A stretch of 64,000 nt of DNA from Bacteroidales bacterium (GCA_017999895.1 JAGNKY010000001.1:62001-126000); one strand, 5' to 3'; numbered from the stretch's first letter, positions 53,206-63,437 are shown. Program-made: numbers and translations. The notes: generated by a model not told the origin, from the sequence alone.

Positions 53206-54708
53206 ATGGTAAGAGTAAGATTTGCCCCAAGCCCGACAGGCCCGCTACATATAGGGGGAGTGAGGACAGCTTTGTATAACTATCTTTTTGCCCGCAAACA
53301 AAACGGCACTTATATTTTGCGTATTGAGGATACTGATCAGACTCGATATGTAGAAGGGGCGGAAGAGTATATAATAGAAGCTCTCGACTGGTGCGGAATA
53401 AAGTTTGACGAGGGTGTTAGGGAAGGTGGAAATTACGGTCCATACAGACAAAGTGAGAGGAAGGGTATTTACCTGCAATATGCGGAATTACTGGTGGAAA
53501 AGGGCGATGCCTATTACGCATTCGATACTCGTGAAGAACTTGAAAGATTACGTAGGGAATACGAGACGAAAAAAAAGACATTCACCTATAACGGATTTGT
53601 AAGAAACCAATTGAAGAATTCACTCTCTCTTCCTGAGCATGACTGGAAAGAGATGCTCAACAGAGGTGAACCTTATGTGATAAGATATAGAATGCCTCTT
53701 GACGAGGAGATATCTTTCGATGATATTATTAGAGGCCATATTGCTGTAAATTCTTCTACTCTTGATGATAAAGTCCTTTTCAAATCGGACGGTATGCCTA
53801 CTTATCACCTGGCAAACATTGTAGATGACCATCTGATGGAAATTACTCATGTAATACGGGGGGAAGAATGGTTGCCTTCAATGCCGCTTCATGTAATGCT
53901 TTACAGATCGTTTCAATGGGCACTTCCCTTTTTTGCACATTTACCTCTCATTCTTAAACCCGACGGTAAGGGCAAGTTGAGTAAACGCGACGGAGATAAA
54001 ATGGGATTTCCAGTTTACCCCATCTATTGGCCTTATGGTGAGACTGCACGTGGCTTCAGGGAAGAAGGATATTATCCCGAAGCATTTGTTAACATGCTGG
54101 CGCTACTTGGCTGGAATCCGGGAACAGATAAGGAAATCTTCAGCATGGAAGAACTTATAAATGAATTTTCACTTGAAAAGATAAACAAATCCGGATCTCG
54201 TTTTGATCCTGTTAAGGCCAGATGGTTCAATCACGTTTATCTTCAGAAAAGAAGCACTAATCAGATTGCGCTGGAATTCAGCGAGATATTAAAAGCCAGA
54301 GGCTATTATTGCAATATTAAGAAACTTGAGATTCTTGTTGATCTTGTGAGAGAGAGAATAAGTTTTGTAAAAGAGATGTGGGATGAAACGAGTTTCTTCT
54401 TTGAAGCGCCCACAATATATGACGATAAAGCTGTTAACAAATGGTGGAAAGAAGATTCTCCTAAATTGTTAAATGAAATTGCGGATATCTTAAACGGGAT
54501 TAGCGATTTCAGTAAGGAGTTTATCGAGCATACTATTCGCGACTGGATTGCCCGAAAAGGTTATGATAATGGATTGGTAATGCATTCGTTGAGAATCGTG
54601 CTTGTGGGTGAATTAAAAGGTCCGGGAATATTCGATATTATAAGCTGGTTAGGGAAAGAAGAGACACTACGCCGAATAAAGAGAGGAATAGAAACAATAG
54701 GAAAGTAG
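53206..54708 (+). CDS. gltX: glutamyl-tRNA synthetase
   Basis: 500 residues. HIGH motif in PSPTGPLHIGGVRTALYN, the discriminating Glu/Asp region RIEDTDQTR, and KLSKRDG (KMSKS variant). It charges tRNA-Glu. No cysteine zinc-binding insertion was noticed. It is followed after three bases by the TatD gene. Confidence 0.97.
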   Translation: MVRVRFAPSPTGPLHIGGVRTALYNYLFARKQNGTYILRIEDTDQTRYVEGAEEYIIEALDWCGIKFDEGVREGGNYGPYRQSERKGIYLQYAELLVEKGDAYYAFDTREELERLRREYETKKKTFTYNGFVRNQLKNSLSLPEHDWKEMLNRGEPYVIRYRMPLDEEISFDDIIRGHIAVNSSTLDDKVLFKSDGMPTYHLANIVDDHLMEITHVIRGEEWLPSMPLHVMLYRSFQWALPFFAHLPLILKPDGKGKLSKRDGDKMGFPVYPIYWPYGETARGFREEGYYPEAFVNMLALLGWNPGTDKEIFSMEELINEFSLEKINKSGSRFDPVKARWFNHVYLQKRSTNQIALEFSEILKARGYYCNIKKLEILVDLVRERISFVKEMWDETSFFFEAPTIYDDKAVNKWWKEDSPKLLNEIADILNGISDFSKEFIEHTIRDWIARKGYDNGLVMHSLRIVLVGELKGPGIFDIISWLGKEETLRRIKRGIETIGK

Positions 54709-54711
54709 CAC

Positions 54712-55389
54712 ATGAACCTCCCGGGCTTGAACGATTTTATTGATATCCATAATCATGGAGCAGTTCCGGCAGCCGGGATTTTTCAGGTTGAAAATATTAA
54801 TGCTAATCAACCGAAAGAACCGGATAATACACACGGTCTTGCATATACAGTAGGCATCCATCCATGGTATCTTACCGAAGAAAATTTTCAGGAGCAAATA
54901 GAGAAAGTAATTATTGATTCAAACCATGAAAATGTTATTGCACTGGGTGAGGCCGGATTTGATAAAATTAAAGGTCCTTCTATTGATTTTCAACGTGAAG
55001 CCTTCGTAAGACAGATAGTTTTATCCGAAGAAACAGGTAAACCACTATATATTCATTGCGTACGGGCATGGGAAGAACTGATTTCCGTTCGGAAAAACTT
55101 TAAGCCGAAATTGCCCTGGCTGGTACATGGGTTCAGAGGTAAATCAGAACTTGCCCTTCAACTTATATCAAAAGGAATTTATCTTTCTTTCTGGTGCGAC
55201 TTCATTATAAGACCTGAAGCGGAACATCTTATTAAATCCGTTCCCCCAGAGAATTTTTTTCTTGAAACTGACGGATGTGAAATTGAAATAGTCACAATAT
55301 ATAATAAGGTATCGGAAGCGCTTGGGGTTACAGTCGAAGAGCTTAAAAGACAAATATATTCAAATTACATGACTTTTTTCGGAATCTGA
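54712..55389 (+). CDS. TatD-family metal-dependent hydrolase
   Basis: 225 residues, slightly short for the family. HNHG near the start (HxH), GIHPWYL, GEAGFDK with the bridging glutamate, IHCVRAW, VHGFRG and a late ETDGCE aspartate give the TatD metal site. TatD proteins are 3'-5' DNA or RNA exonucleases or D-aminoacyl-tRNA deacylases. The gene overlaps the next by one base (TGATG). Confidence 0.87.
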   Translation: MNLPGLNDFIDIHNHGAVPAAGIFQVENINANQPKEPDNTHGLAYTVGIHPWYLTEENFQEQIEKVIIDSNHENVIALGEAGFDKIKGPSIDFQREAFVRQIVLSEETGKPLYIHCVRAWEELISVRKNFKPKLPWLVHGFRGKSELALQLISKGIYLSFWCDFIIRPEAEHLIKSVPPENFFLETDGCEIEIVTIYNKVSEALGVTVEELKRQIYSNYMTFFGI

Positions 55390-56111
55390 TGGAGGAATGG
55401 TATTCGAGGACAGAACAATGCATAGGTGCCGAACGTTTTGCGAGGTTAAAATCATCCAATGTGCTTGTGGCTGGTATGGGAGGGGTGGGAGCTTATGCAG
55501 CTGAAATGCTTTGCAGGGCAGGCATAGGGAAAATGACAATTGTAGATGGTGATATAATTCATCCATCCAATCGTAACAGACAACTTCTTGCCCTTATAAG
55601 TACAGAGGGAAAACCCAAAGTACTTATAATGGAGGAGCGGTTAAAGGATATAAATCCGGATATTGAAATAACAGCATTAGATGAGTTCATAAGAGATGAA
55701 AGGATGATAGAAATTCTATCCGAACCATTCGATTATATTGTTGATGCAATTGACACTTTATCGCCGAAGGTATTTCTTATTTATCACAGCCTCAGGAGGA
55801 ATTATCGTATTGTTAGTTCAATGGGAGCAGGAGGTAAATTTGATCCTCTTAAAATAAGAGTTGACGATATATCACAAACTTATGGCTGCAGTCTGGCACG
55901 AATGCTACGTAAAAAACTACACCGACTTGGAGTTGACGAAGGTTTCAGGGCAGTCTATTCACCGGAAAGGGTGGATAAGAGCCGGATAATAGAATCCTCA
56001 GAAGAAAAAAACAAAGCTTCTATAGTAGGATCTATCTCATATATGCCTGCTGCTTTCGGCATTGTATGCGCATCAGTTGTCATAAGGGATTTAGCCGGCA
56101 TTGAAATATAA
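55389..56111 (+). CDS. tcdA: tRNA threonylcarbamoyladenosine dehydratase (ThiF/E1-like)
   Basis: 240 residues. Nucleotide loop GMGGVGAYAAEML, the arginine-finger segment NRNRQLLA, and DAIDTLSPKV are the TcdA (CsdL/YgdL) pattern. It uses ATP to cyclise t6A37 of tRNAs to ct6A. Coupled to tatD and in operon with gltX, a tRNA-related grouping. Confidence 0.92.
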   Translation: MEEWYSRTEQCIGAERFARLKSSNVLVAGMGGVGAYAAEMLCRAGIGKMTIVDGDIIHPSNRNRQLLALISTEGKPKVLIMEERLKDINPDIEITALDEFIRDERMIEILSEPFDYIVDAIDTLSPKVFLIYHSLRRNYRIVSSMGAGGKFDPLKIRVDDISQTYGCSLARMLRKKLHRLGVDEGFRAVYSPERVDKSRIIESSEEKNKASIVGSISYMPAAFGIVCASVVIRDLAGIEI

Positions 56112-56148
56112 AATATTTACAGGCTCATTTTAGTTTATATATTAATAT

Positions 56149-57138
56149 TTACTCAATCATCATATTGCAACCTCGGGCTTCACTGTGATCATATCTGCCT
56201 GTAACTTCGAATAAGCCGCCATCATGAATTTTGCCGATGTCTCCTGTTGCAATAAATGCACATGAATTTATATTGGCAAGGTCAATGATATTTATTGCTC
56301 CTGATTTTCCAGGCTCCGAAGTTACCGCGAGAGGATCATTAATTTCACGTACAAGTACCTTCATCCATGGTGGACATCTGAAAAGGCCTCTATCATGCGA
56401 CCATGCCTGGCTAAGAAGCTCGGTCATACCATATTCTGAATGAACTTTAGAAACACCAAAACTGTTTTTTAACATTGTATGCAGCTCTTCACGTGTTATT
56501 TCTTTTCTCAGGCCTTTCATGCCCCCTGTCTCTACAATGATCAATCCTGTAAGATCGCCTGGTTTTTTTTCTGCGAAATCAATAAGTGTATAACTTACAC
56601 CTATTAACATTGCCTTTCTACCCTTTTTAAGGGAACTTTTGAGTAAACTTGTCAGATATTTATAATCATCCGAAAAAAAGCCACTCTTTTTATCGGCTCC
56701 ACATTCGATCAGTTTATCAACCATGTATGAAAGGGAACTATGAGGCCGTTCGGTAAAAGAAGGCAGGAGGCCTGCAATAAGATAATTTTCCGGTTCGCCA
56801 TAGAAAAACCTGAATCCTCTTAATAATGACTCGTCGTAAATAGACAGATCAGCTATATAATGCCTGCTCTTTTTCATAGAGGTTGTTCCCGAGCTTTCGA
56901 AGAATGTTTTTGCTTCGGTGAAACCGGTTAGAATGATATGGTTTCTAAAAAACTCAATCGGCAGAAAAGGGATATTTTCAATCCTTTTCACTTCTGCCGG
57001 CTTAACTCCGAGCCTGTTTATGAACTCTTTGTAAATTGAATTATCAGAAGCCTGATAATGGAAGAGGTCGAGAGCTATTGCTTCGAATTCTTCAGGACTT
57101 TTTATATTGAATATCTTATTGTTGTAATCCGGCTTCAT
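56149..57138 (-). CDS. LuxE-like acyl-protein synthetase/AMP-ligase
   Basis: 329 residues of the LuxE/phenylacetate-CoA-ligase relatives. FFESSGTTSMKKSRHY is the ATP P-loop-like motif, VHSEYGMTELLSQ the adenylate motif, and ATGDIGKI the late aspartate. Such proteins activate a fatty or other carboxylic acid as acyl-AMP and pass it to a partner. In Bacteroidota many sit in lipid or glycan loci; the substrate here is unknown. The start overlaps the stop of the lipoprotein gene (ATGA). No luciferase genes are present. Confidence 0.82.
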   Translation of the reverse strand: MKPDYNNKIFNIKSPEEFEAIALDLFHYQASDNSIYKEFINRLGVKPAEVKRIENIPFLPIEFFRNHIILTGFTEAKTFFESSGTTSMKKSRHYIADLSIYDESLLRGFRFFYGEPENYLIAGLLPSFTERPHSSLSYMVDKLIECGADKKSGFFSDDYKYLTSLLKSSLKKGRKAMLIGVSYTLIDFAEKKPGDLTGLIIVETGGMKGLRKEITREELHTMLKNSFGVSKVHSEYGMTELLSQAWSHDRGLFRCPPWMKVLVREINDPLAVTSEPGKSGAINIIDLANINSCAFIATGDIGKIHDGGLFEVTGRYDHSEARGCNMMIE

Positions 57139-57680
57139 TTACCGGGGAAGCTTTTTGTTCCGTCGGGCTGGAAAACCCATTCAAAGGTACACTCAGCATA
57201 AGGATCGAGCATATAGTCTCTTTTTTCGAGGACAGTGTCTATAATTCTCAGCTTGGCGTATTTCTGGTCGCTTGTCCGGTATAGCCATATCTGGTTTATC
57301 TTTACTGAATCTCCAATTTCAGTCCATTGAGGTTCTGTGAAACTTATTAGTGAATCGAATGCTGTTTTAGCTTCCTCTGTGTCTTTATATTGACCGTATC
57401 TGAAAAAGGAATTCTTGAAATTATTTGTAACAAAATAAAGCTTTATCGCATTAAAAGTTACATCGTAATCAGAAAGAACGCTTATTACGTCGAGCTGATT
57501 ATTCACATCCGGAATAGTCCTGCCTGTGGGAACATGAAAACCGATAAGATAATAAGTAGGATCTGTACCTGCTCTTTTATTATTTATTGTCACTATTCCG
57601 GAATAAACCGGTTCAGGTTCTTTTTTGCAGCCTGTAATTGCGAGTACAAGAATCAGTATAAATATAAACTCATGTTTCAC
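57135..57680 (-). CDS. lipoprotein of unknown function
   Basis: 181 residues with a lipoprotein signal (LVLAITGCKK, Cys18). The body is mixed alpha/beta with no motif I recognise. It lies 16 bases after pgk and four bases into the LuxE-like gene, so it is the middle gene of a three-gene operon. Confidence 0.7.
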   Translation of the reverse strand: MKHEFIFILILVLAITGCKKEPEPVYSGIVTINNKRAGTDPTYYLIGFHVPTGRTIPDVNNQLDVISVLSDYDVTFNAIKLYFVTNNFKNSFFRYGQYKDTEEAKTAFDSLISFTEPQWTEIGDSVKINQIWLYRTSDQKYAKLRIIDTVLEKRDYMLDPYAECTFEWVFQPDGTKSFPGK

Positions 57681-57696
57681 TTTCTTATCTGGACCT

Positions 57697-58959
57697 TTAT
57701 TCTCCTCTTATTGCCGTTATTCCGGGGAGTTTTTTACCCTCCATATATTCGAGCATTGCGCCGCCACCTGTTGAAACAAAACTCATTTTGTCGGCCAGAT
57801 TGAATTTATTTACTGCTGCAACTGAATCTCCGCCTCCAACAAGGCTGTAGGCACCCTTTCCGGTTGCCGAGGCAATGGCTTTTGCTATGGCTACCGTGCC
57901 TGCTGAAAACTTCTCCATTTCGAATACTCCCATAGGGCCGTTCCAGAGAATTGTTTTTGAGTTTTCAATGACTTTTGAAAAGATTTCAATAGTCTTTTCG
58001 CCAATATCCAGGCCCATCCATCCATCTGGAATATCGTCAATGGGAGTTAAAATTGTTTGTGTGTCATTATCAAATTTGTCGGCATTTACACTATCAACAG
58101 GCAAGTATATGTTTACGCCTTTTTCTTTTGCTTTTTCGAGAATACTAAGGGCAAGGTCGAGCTTGTCTTCCTCGCAAAGCGATTTTCCTATTTTCCCACC
58201 CTTTGCTTTTACGAAAGTGTAGGCCATACCGCCACCAATAAGCAAATTATCAACTTTATTAAGAAGGTTTTCTATAAGAAGAATTTTGTCCGACACTTTG
58301 GCCCCACCCATTATTGCAGTAAAAGGTTTCTGTGGATTATGAAGAACTTTATCCAGAGCAGCCAGTTCGCTATTTATGAGGAAACCAAACATTTTTTTAT
58401 CGGGCGGAAAGAAATCGGCTATGACCGCTGTTGTAGCATGAGCCCTATGAGCCGTACCAAATGCGTCATTTACATAAACATCGGCATAGCTGGCAAGCCT
58501 TTTGGCCATCTCTTTCTGTTTTGCTTTAAGTTCGGCTTTTGCAGCTTTCTTTTCTTCTTCGGTTGCTGTTTCAGGCAGTATCGGTTTGCCTTCTTCTTCA
58601 GGATAAAAACGAACATTTTCAAGAAGAAGAACTTCTCCAGGTTTAAGTTCGGCCGCCATCTTTGCTGCTTCCTCACTCAGGCAATCATCGGCGAATTTAA
58701 CCTTTATGCCTAAATACTTTTCAAGCACAGGTATAACAGGTTTAAGGGAATATTTTTCCTGTCTTCCTTCAGGCCTGCCGAGATGAGACATAAGAATGCA
58801 CGAACCGCCGTCACCGATAATCTTCTTTATCGTCGGCAAAGCACCACGTATCCTTGTATCATCTGTTACAACAAAAGTCTTTTTGTCGAGAGGAACATTG
58901 AAATCAACTCTCACAATGGCTTTTAAACCCTTGAAATTAAAATCCTGAATCATTTTCAT
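57697..58959 (-). CDS. pgk: phosphoglycerate kinase
   Basis: 420 residues. [34 protein letters not shown] and the final [26 protein letters not shown] blocks are all present. It interconverts 1,3-bisphosphoglycerate and 3-phosphoglycerate with ADP/ATP. A Lys/Glu-rich insertion around residues 130-150 is longer than in many bacteria but is known in Bacteroidales. First gene of an operon with a lipoprotein and a LuxE-like gene. Confidence 0.97.
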   Translation of the reverse strand: MKMIQDFNFKGLKAIVRVDFNVPLDKKTFVVTDDTRIRGALPTIKKIIGDGGSCILMSHLGRPEGRQEKYSLKPVIPVLEKYLGIKVKFADDCLSEEAAKMAAELKPGEVLLLENVRFYPEEEGKPILPETATEEEKKAAKAELKAKQKEMAKRLASYADVYVNDAFGTAHRAHATTAVIADFFPPDKKMFGFLINSELAALDKVLHNPQKPFTAIMGGAKVSDKILLIENLLNKVDNLLIGGGMAYTFVKAKGGKIGKSLCEEDKLDLALSILEKAKEKGVNIYLPVDSVNADKFDNDTQTILTPIDDIPDGWMGLDIGEKTIEIFSKVIENSKTILWNGPMGVFEMEKFSAGTVAIAKAIASATGKGAYSLVGGGDSVAAVNKFNLADKMSFVSTGGGAMLEYMEGKKLPGITAIRGE

Positions 58960-58992
58960 AGAACATACTCTTTTTTATAAACTTTATTTGTG

Positions 58993-59000
58993 CAAACCTA
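58993..59000 (-). promoter_or_regulatory. -7 promoter box for pgk
   Basis: CAAACCTA on the plus strand is TAGGTTTG on the minus strand, an exact TAnnTTTG match 34 bases before the pgk ATG. Confidence 0.5.
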
Positions 59001-59242
59001 CTTATTTTTTAACAATATTAAGGTAGTAAAAGTATAAAAATACAACTGTATAGTCAATTTTTTGATTTTTAAAATTCGGTCTTCGCTTTATTTGTCAATC
59101 CTGATATTAATTTTTATTTACTAGTGTCAGTTAAATAATTTTTAATAATAGTCAATAGTAATTTAGAATAGTTCTAAATAAAAAATTTACTGCATCAAAT
59201 AAATATTACTATCCGTCTTTAGTGTAAAAAATTCATCTAAAA

Positions 59243-61891
59243 ATGAAAAGAATTTTAATTGTTGTTTTGTTTTCAATACTTATTACAAATTTTCTCGATG
59301 CCCAGGATTTTAATACGGATAAAAAGAAACAATATAAAGCAGTCCAAATTAATATTGCACCTGTTATTGATGGAGTTCTGGATGAGGATGTGTGGAATGA
59401 AGGTATCTGGATGAACGATTTCATTCAGTACGAACCGTATAACGGCCGACAGGCAACTCAGAGAACCGAATTCAAAATTCTTTTTGATAAGGATAATCTT
59501 TATGTTGGAATAAAAGCTTATGATACCAGTCCAGACAGTATTGTGAACCGTTTGACTCGCAGAGATCAGGTTGACGGTGACATGGTTGGTATTATTATTG
59601 ACAGCTATCATGATTTGCGCACAGGTTTCCTTTTCGGCGTAAGTTCTGCAGGCGTGAAAAATGATGAATTATTTTCGAACGACGGACAAAATGAGGATTC
59701 TTCGTGGAACGCAAACTGGTGGGCAAAAACTTCCTTGAACAATGAAGGATGGGTTGCAGAAATGAAAATTCCATTCAGCCAGCTCAGGTTCGAGAAAAAT
59801 TCAGGTGATGTATGGGGCCTACAGGTTATAAGAACTATTTACCGGAACAACGAAACAGATTTCTGGCAACATATCGCGAAAGATGCGCCTGGTTTAATTC
59901 ATCTGATAGGTGAGATGACCGGTCTGGAAAATATACAGCCGAAAAAAATATTGGATGTTACCCCTTATGGAGTTGCCAGAGCTGAAACCTTTAAGGCGGA
60001 ACCCGCCAATCCTTTCCTGTCGAAAGGCAAAAAATATATGCTCAATGGCGGTATAGATGCCAAGATAGGTGTTACAAACAATATGACTATGGATTTGACC
60101 ATCAATCCCGATTTCGGACAGGTTGAGGCCGACCCTTCGGAAGTTAATTTGACGGCATACGAAACCTTCTTTGAGGAAAAACGTCCATTCTTTATTGAAG
60201 GAAATAACATTACGAATTTCGGACTTGGCATCGGCGATGGAGGGCTTGGGAATGATAATCTTTTCTATTCAAGGAGGGTAGGCAGAAGGCCGCAGGGATA
60301 CCCCTCGCTTCAGGAAGGCTGGAGTGCGGATGTTCCAACGGCAACTACTATTCTTGGCGCAGCAAAGATGACAGGCAAAACACAGAAAGGCCTTTCAGTC
60401 GGATTCATCGAAGCAATTACTTCAGAAGAAAAAGCAGAAATTGATACAGCGGGCGGATCCAGAATATTCGAACCAGTCGAACCTTTTACAAACTATTTTG
60501 TCGGACGTGTACAGAAAGATATCAATGAAGGAAATACCATAATAGGAGGGATTTTTACAAGTACAAACAGGCAACTTGATGGTAACCTGGCTTCTTTTAT
60601 GCATAAGAATGCTTTCACCGGAGGAATTGATTTTACACAATATTTTAAAAAGAAAAGCTGGATGTTGAATATAAATACAGCTTTAAGCAATGTATCGGGC
60701 ACAAAGGAGGCCATCGACCTCACCCAAAGATCGTCTGCACGCTATTTTCAACGTCCCGACAACAATTATGTAAATTATGATACAAGCCGGACTTCTCTCT
60801 TGGGTTCTGGTGGGAGGATGCAGGTCATGAAACTCAGTGGCCACTGGAATTTCATGCTGGCTACAATTTGGAAGTCCCCTGGCTTCGAGATAAACGATAT
60901 CGGATATATGCGGGAAGCTGACCAGATTGCTACAGTTTTATGGACAGGGTATAACCAATGGGAACCTAAAGGAATTTATCTGAGATACAATGTCAACGGC
61001 GACATTTATTTTGTTAACAATTTCGGCGGCAACTGGTTAGGGAAAGGGCTCGAATTTAATGGTAACATAACATTCAAAAATTTCTGGAGGATATGGGGTG
61101 GCGGCAATGTGAGTACAACCCAGCTATCAACCAGCATACTCAGGGGTGGCCCAATGATGAAGCTGCCAGGCGAATTTAACAGTTATATTGGATTTTCAAC
61201 CGATAGCAGGAAAAAGGTTGAATTTGAGTTGTATACAAATAAATCGGCAGGTTTTGAAAAGAACTATTCCAACTGGAATATAGGATTTGATCTTTCTGCA
61301 AAACCAACAAATTATCTCAGGTTATCTTTTAATCCGGGATATAATAAATCTTTCACCGATCTTCAATATATAACCGAAACTAATTACAATTCTCAGAAAA
61401 GGTATATTTTTGGATATATAAGCCGGAATACATTTAATGCATCAATCAGAGTAAATGTTAACCTGAGCCCCGATCTTACACTTCAGTACTGGGGACAGCC
61501 CTTTATTGCCACAGGGAAATACAGCAAGTATAAATATATTACTGATCCTATGGCTGATGATTATAAAGAGAGATTCCATATTTATACTGACGATCAGATA
61601 AGTTATGATTCAGGGAATTTCAATATTGACGAGAACATGGACGGCACAACAGATTATGGTTTTGAAAAACGCGATTTCAATGTTCAGGAGTTCCTTTCGA
61701 ACCTTGTCGTCAGATGGGAATTCAATCCTGGTTCCTCTGTTTATCTTGTCTGGAGTCAGTCAAGAAATAGTTTCAATGATTCCGGTCAGATGGATTTTTT
61801 TGATGACATGGGCGACCTGTTCAACGGGAAAGACAATAAACCACATAATGTTTTTCTTGTCAAATTCAGTTACAGGTTTGGGTTGAGATAA
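59243..61891 (+). CDS. DUF5916 outer-membrane protein with CBM9-like domain
   Basis: 882 residues. Signal peptide (MKRILIVVLFSILITNF), then a CBM9-like domain at about 25-230 (PVIDGVLDEDVWNEG, FDKDNLYVGIKAYD). The remainder follows the DUF5916 pattern, with NPDFGQVEADPSEVNLTAYE and FFEEKRPFFIEG, and a C-terminal beta-barrel ending in an aromatic strand. Found widely in Bacteroidota; function unknown, presumed outer membrane. No SusC/SusD neighbours. Confidence 0.88.
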   Translation: MKRILIVVLFSILITNFLDAQDFNTDKKKQYKAVQINIAPVIDGVLDEDVWNEGIWMNDFIQYEPYNGRQATQRTEFKILFDKDNLYVGIKAYDTSPDSIVNRLTRRDQVDGDMVGIIIDSYHDLRTGFLFGVSSAGVKNDELFSNDGQNEDSSWNANWWAKTSLNNEGWVAEMKIPFSQLRFEKNSGDVWGLQVIRTIYRNNETDFWQHIAKDAPGLIHLIGEMTGLENIQPKKILDVTPYGVARAETFKAEPANPFLSKGKKYMLNGGIDAKIGVTNNMTMDLTINPDFGQVEADPSEVNLTAYETFFEEKRPFFIEGNNITNFGLGIGDGGLGNDNLFYSRRVGRRPQGYPSLQEGWSADVPTATTILGAAKMTGKTQKGLSVGFIEAITSEEKAEIDTAGGSRIFEPVEPFTNYFVGRVQKDINEGNTIIGGIFTSTNRQLDGNLASFMHKNAFTGGIDFTQYFKKKSWMLNINTALSNVSGTKEAIDLTQRSSARYFQRPDNNYVNYDTSRTSLLGSGGRMQVMKLSGHWNFMLATIWKSPGFEINDIGYMREADQIATVLWTGYNQWEPKGIYLRYNVNGDIYFVNNFGGNWLGKGLEFNGNITFKNFWRIWGGGNVSTTQLSTSILRGGPMMKLPGEFNSYIGFSTDSRKKVEFELYTNKSAGFEKNYSNWNIGFDLSAKPTNYLRLSFNPGYNKSFTDLQYITETNYNSQKRYIFGYISRNTFNASIRVNVNLSPDLTLQYWGQPFIATGKYSKYKYITDPMADDYKERFHIYTDDQISYDSGNFNIDENMDGTTDYGFEKRDFNVQEFLSNLVVRWEFNPGSSVYLVWSQSRNSFNDSGQMDFFDDMGDLFNGKDNKPHNVFLVKFSYRFGLR

Positions 61892-62039
61892 GCATCACAT
61901 GGTTTTATCATTAAAATATTGTTTTATCTGATAAAGCCCTAAACATCGAGACATTACTATAATTCAATAAGGTCAAGATTCGAAAATCAGTTTGAAGCTT
62001 TAATCACTTTTATTAATTTAGCTTTCAAAGTAAATTTAG

Positions 62040-62504
62040 GTGCGTAAAAGAGTAAGATTAATAGCAAAGGATATTATTAACGATTCGTTTCCCGTGCTGA
62101 AGGAGAAACGAATTTTTTATCTGATTATGTGGTTCAGATTTTTTGGACTTTGTGTGTGGATCCCTCCATTTGTAAGAATAATTGTAATAAGTACACGTAT
62201 AAAAAAATTGAACGACAGCGCCATGAGAGGCATTATAGCACATGAGCTGTGTCACCAGGAGAAATATCTCAAAATGAGCCCGTGGCAATATATACGTTTT
62301 GCAGCAAAATACCTGTTTTTTAAAAAGGCCAGGATGCTTGAAGAGAAGGATATCGACAGACTGACGATAGAAAAAGGCTATGGGAGAGAACTTTATGAGC
62401 TTTCTTTGATATCACGTGCTGATTTGCGGCATAAAAACATTATTGATAACTACATGACTCCTGAGGATATAAAGGACTATGCCATAAAAACAGGAAAATG
62501 GTGA
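62040..62504 (+). CDS. small membrane-associated HExxH protein
   Basis: 154 residues, GTG start at 62040. A hydrophobic stretch at 25-50 is followed by IIAHELCHQEKY, an HExxH zinc-peptidase motif (His68, Glu69, His72). A candidate third ligand lies in EEKDIDR. No larger M48 or M56 domain is present, so it is either a minimal peptidase or a relative that has kept only the motif. Family not recognised beyond zincin-like. Confidence 0.65.
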   Translation: MRKRVRLIAKDIINDSFPVLKEKRIFYLIMWFRFFGLCVWIPPFVRIIVISTRIKKLNDSAMRGIIAHELCHQEKYLKMSPWQYIRFAAKYLFFKKARMLEEKDIDRLTIEKGYGRELYELSLISRADLRHKNIIDNYMTPEDIKDYAIKTGKW

Positions 62505-62614
62505 ATCGGAAGAAAAAATAAAATAAAATTTATTGTAAATACATAAAATTTTTAAATATCGTGGTTTTTATTTTTTCATAGTATAATTGCAATAAGGGAA
62601 TATTATAAAAAATA

Positions 62615-62622
62615 TAAATTTG
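62615..62622 (+). promoter_or_regulatory. -7 promoter box for the DUF1080 gene
   Basis: TAAATTTG is an exact TAnnTTTG match, 29 bases before the ATG at 62652. Confidence 0.45.
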
Positions 62623-62651
62623 TAACAGGTAAACAACTAAAAATACAGGAT

Positions 62652-63392
62652 ATGAAAAAAAGAGTCGTTCTTTATTTTTTGCCGGTTTTTTTAAGTTATT
62701 TGTTTATTAATCCGGCATGGACACAACCAGTAAACACACTTACTCAGAAAGAAAAGGAAGAGGGCTGGATGTTACTTTTCAATGGAAAGGATTTTACTGG
62801 CTGGCGTCAATACAATGGAACAAGTATGCCTCCTAACTGGAAAATTGAGGATAATGCCATGAAAGTATTTACAGCTGAGGGAAAGAAACCGGGTCAGGGT
62901 TCAGGAGGAGATATCATTTATGCTGCGAAAAAATTCAGGGATTTCGAATTATCGATCGATTGGAAGGCAGACAAAATGGCTAATTCAGGTATTTTTTATT
63001 ATGTAAGGGAAGAACCAGGGCAGCAGATATATTCCTCGGCACCTGAAGTGCAGATACTCGATAATGATAATGCTACAGACAACAAGATTGCAAGTCACCT
63101 TGCAGGGTCGCTTTACGACGTGCTTCCGGCTGATCCAAAAACCGTAAAACCTGCAGGTCAGTGGAATAATATTGTTATCAGAGCTAAGGACGGTAAGGTA
63201 ACACATATTCAGAATGGTGTAAAAGTGGTTGAATATGAGTTGTGGACTCCAAAATGGGACGAAATGGTGAAGAACAGTAAGTTCAAAGATTTTCCGGGAT
63301 TTCAGAAGGGTATTTCGAGGGAAGGCTATATAGGTCTTCAGGACCATGGATATACTGTATGGTTCAGGAATATTAAGATAAGGGAGTTGTAG
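62652..63392 (+). CDS. DUF1080 (3-keto-disaccharide hydrolase-type) protein
   Basis: 246 residues. Signal peptide (MKKRVVLYFLPVFLSYLF, mature near WTQ). The concanavalin-like DUF1080 motifs are GWMLLFNGKDFTGWRQYNG, DFELSIDWKADKMANSGIFYYV, APEVQILDND and GYIGLQDHGYTVWFRNIKIREL. Proteins of this family bind or hydrolyse glucosides, including 3-keto-sugars, in the periplasm. It is convergent with a sugar isomerase-like gene, which fits sugar catabolism. Confidence 0.92.
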   Translation: MKKRVVLYFLPVFLSYLFINPAWTQPVNTLTQKEKEEGWMLLFNGKDFTGWRQYNGTSMPPNWKIEDNAMKVFTAEGKKPGQGSGGDIIYAAKKFRDFELSIDWKADKMANSGIFYYVREEPGQQIYSSAPEVQILDNDNATDNKIASHLAGSLYDVLPADPKTVKPAGQWNNIVIRAKDGKVTHIQNGVKVVEYELWTPKWDEMVKNSKFKDFPGFQKGISREGYIGLQDHGYTVWFRNIKIREL

Positions 63393-63437
63393 AAAATAAA
63401 TATTTTCTCAACCACAGAAAATGCAAATAAAGAACGC

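Noticed and set aside
56149..57138. Bioluminescence-type LuxE
   Set aside because: The family match is to the broad acyl-AMP ligase group; no luxA, luxB, luxC or luxD neighbours exist.
58057..58713. 218-codon open frame on the plus strand
   Set aside because: Lies wholly antisense inside pgk; composition (Phe/Lys/Cys-rich) is that of a shadow frame.
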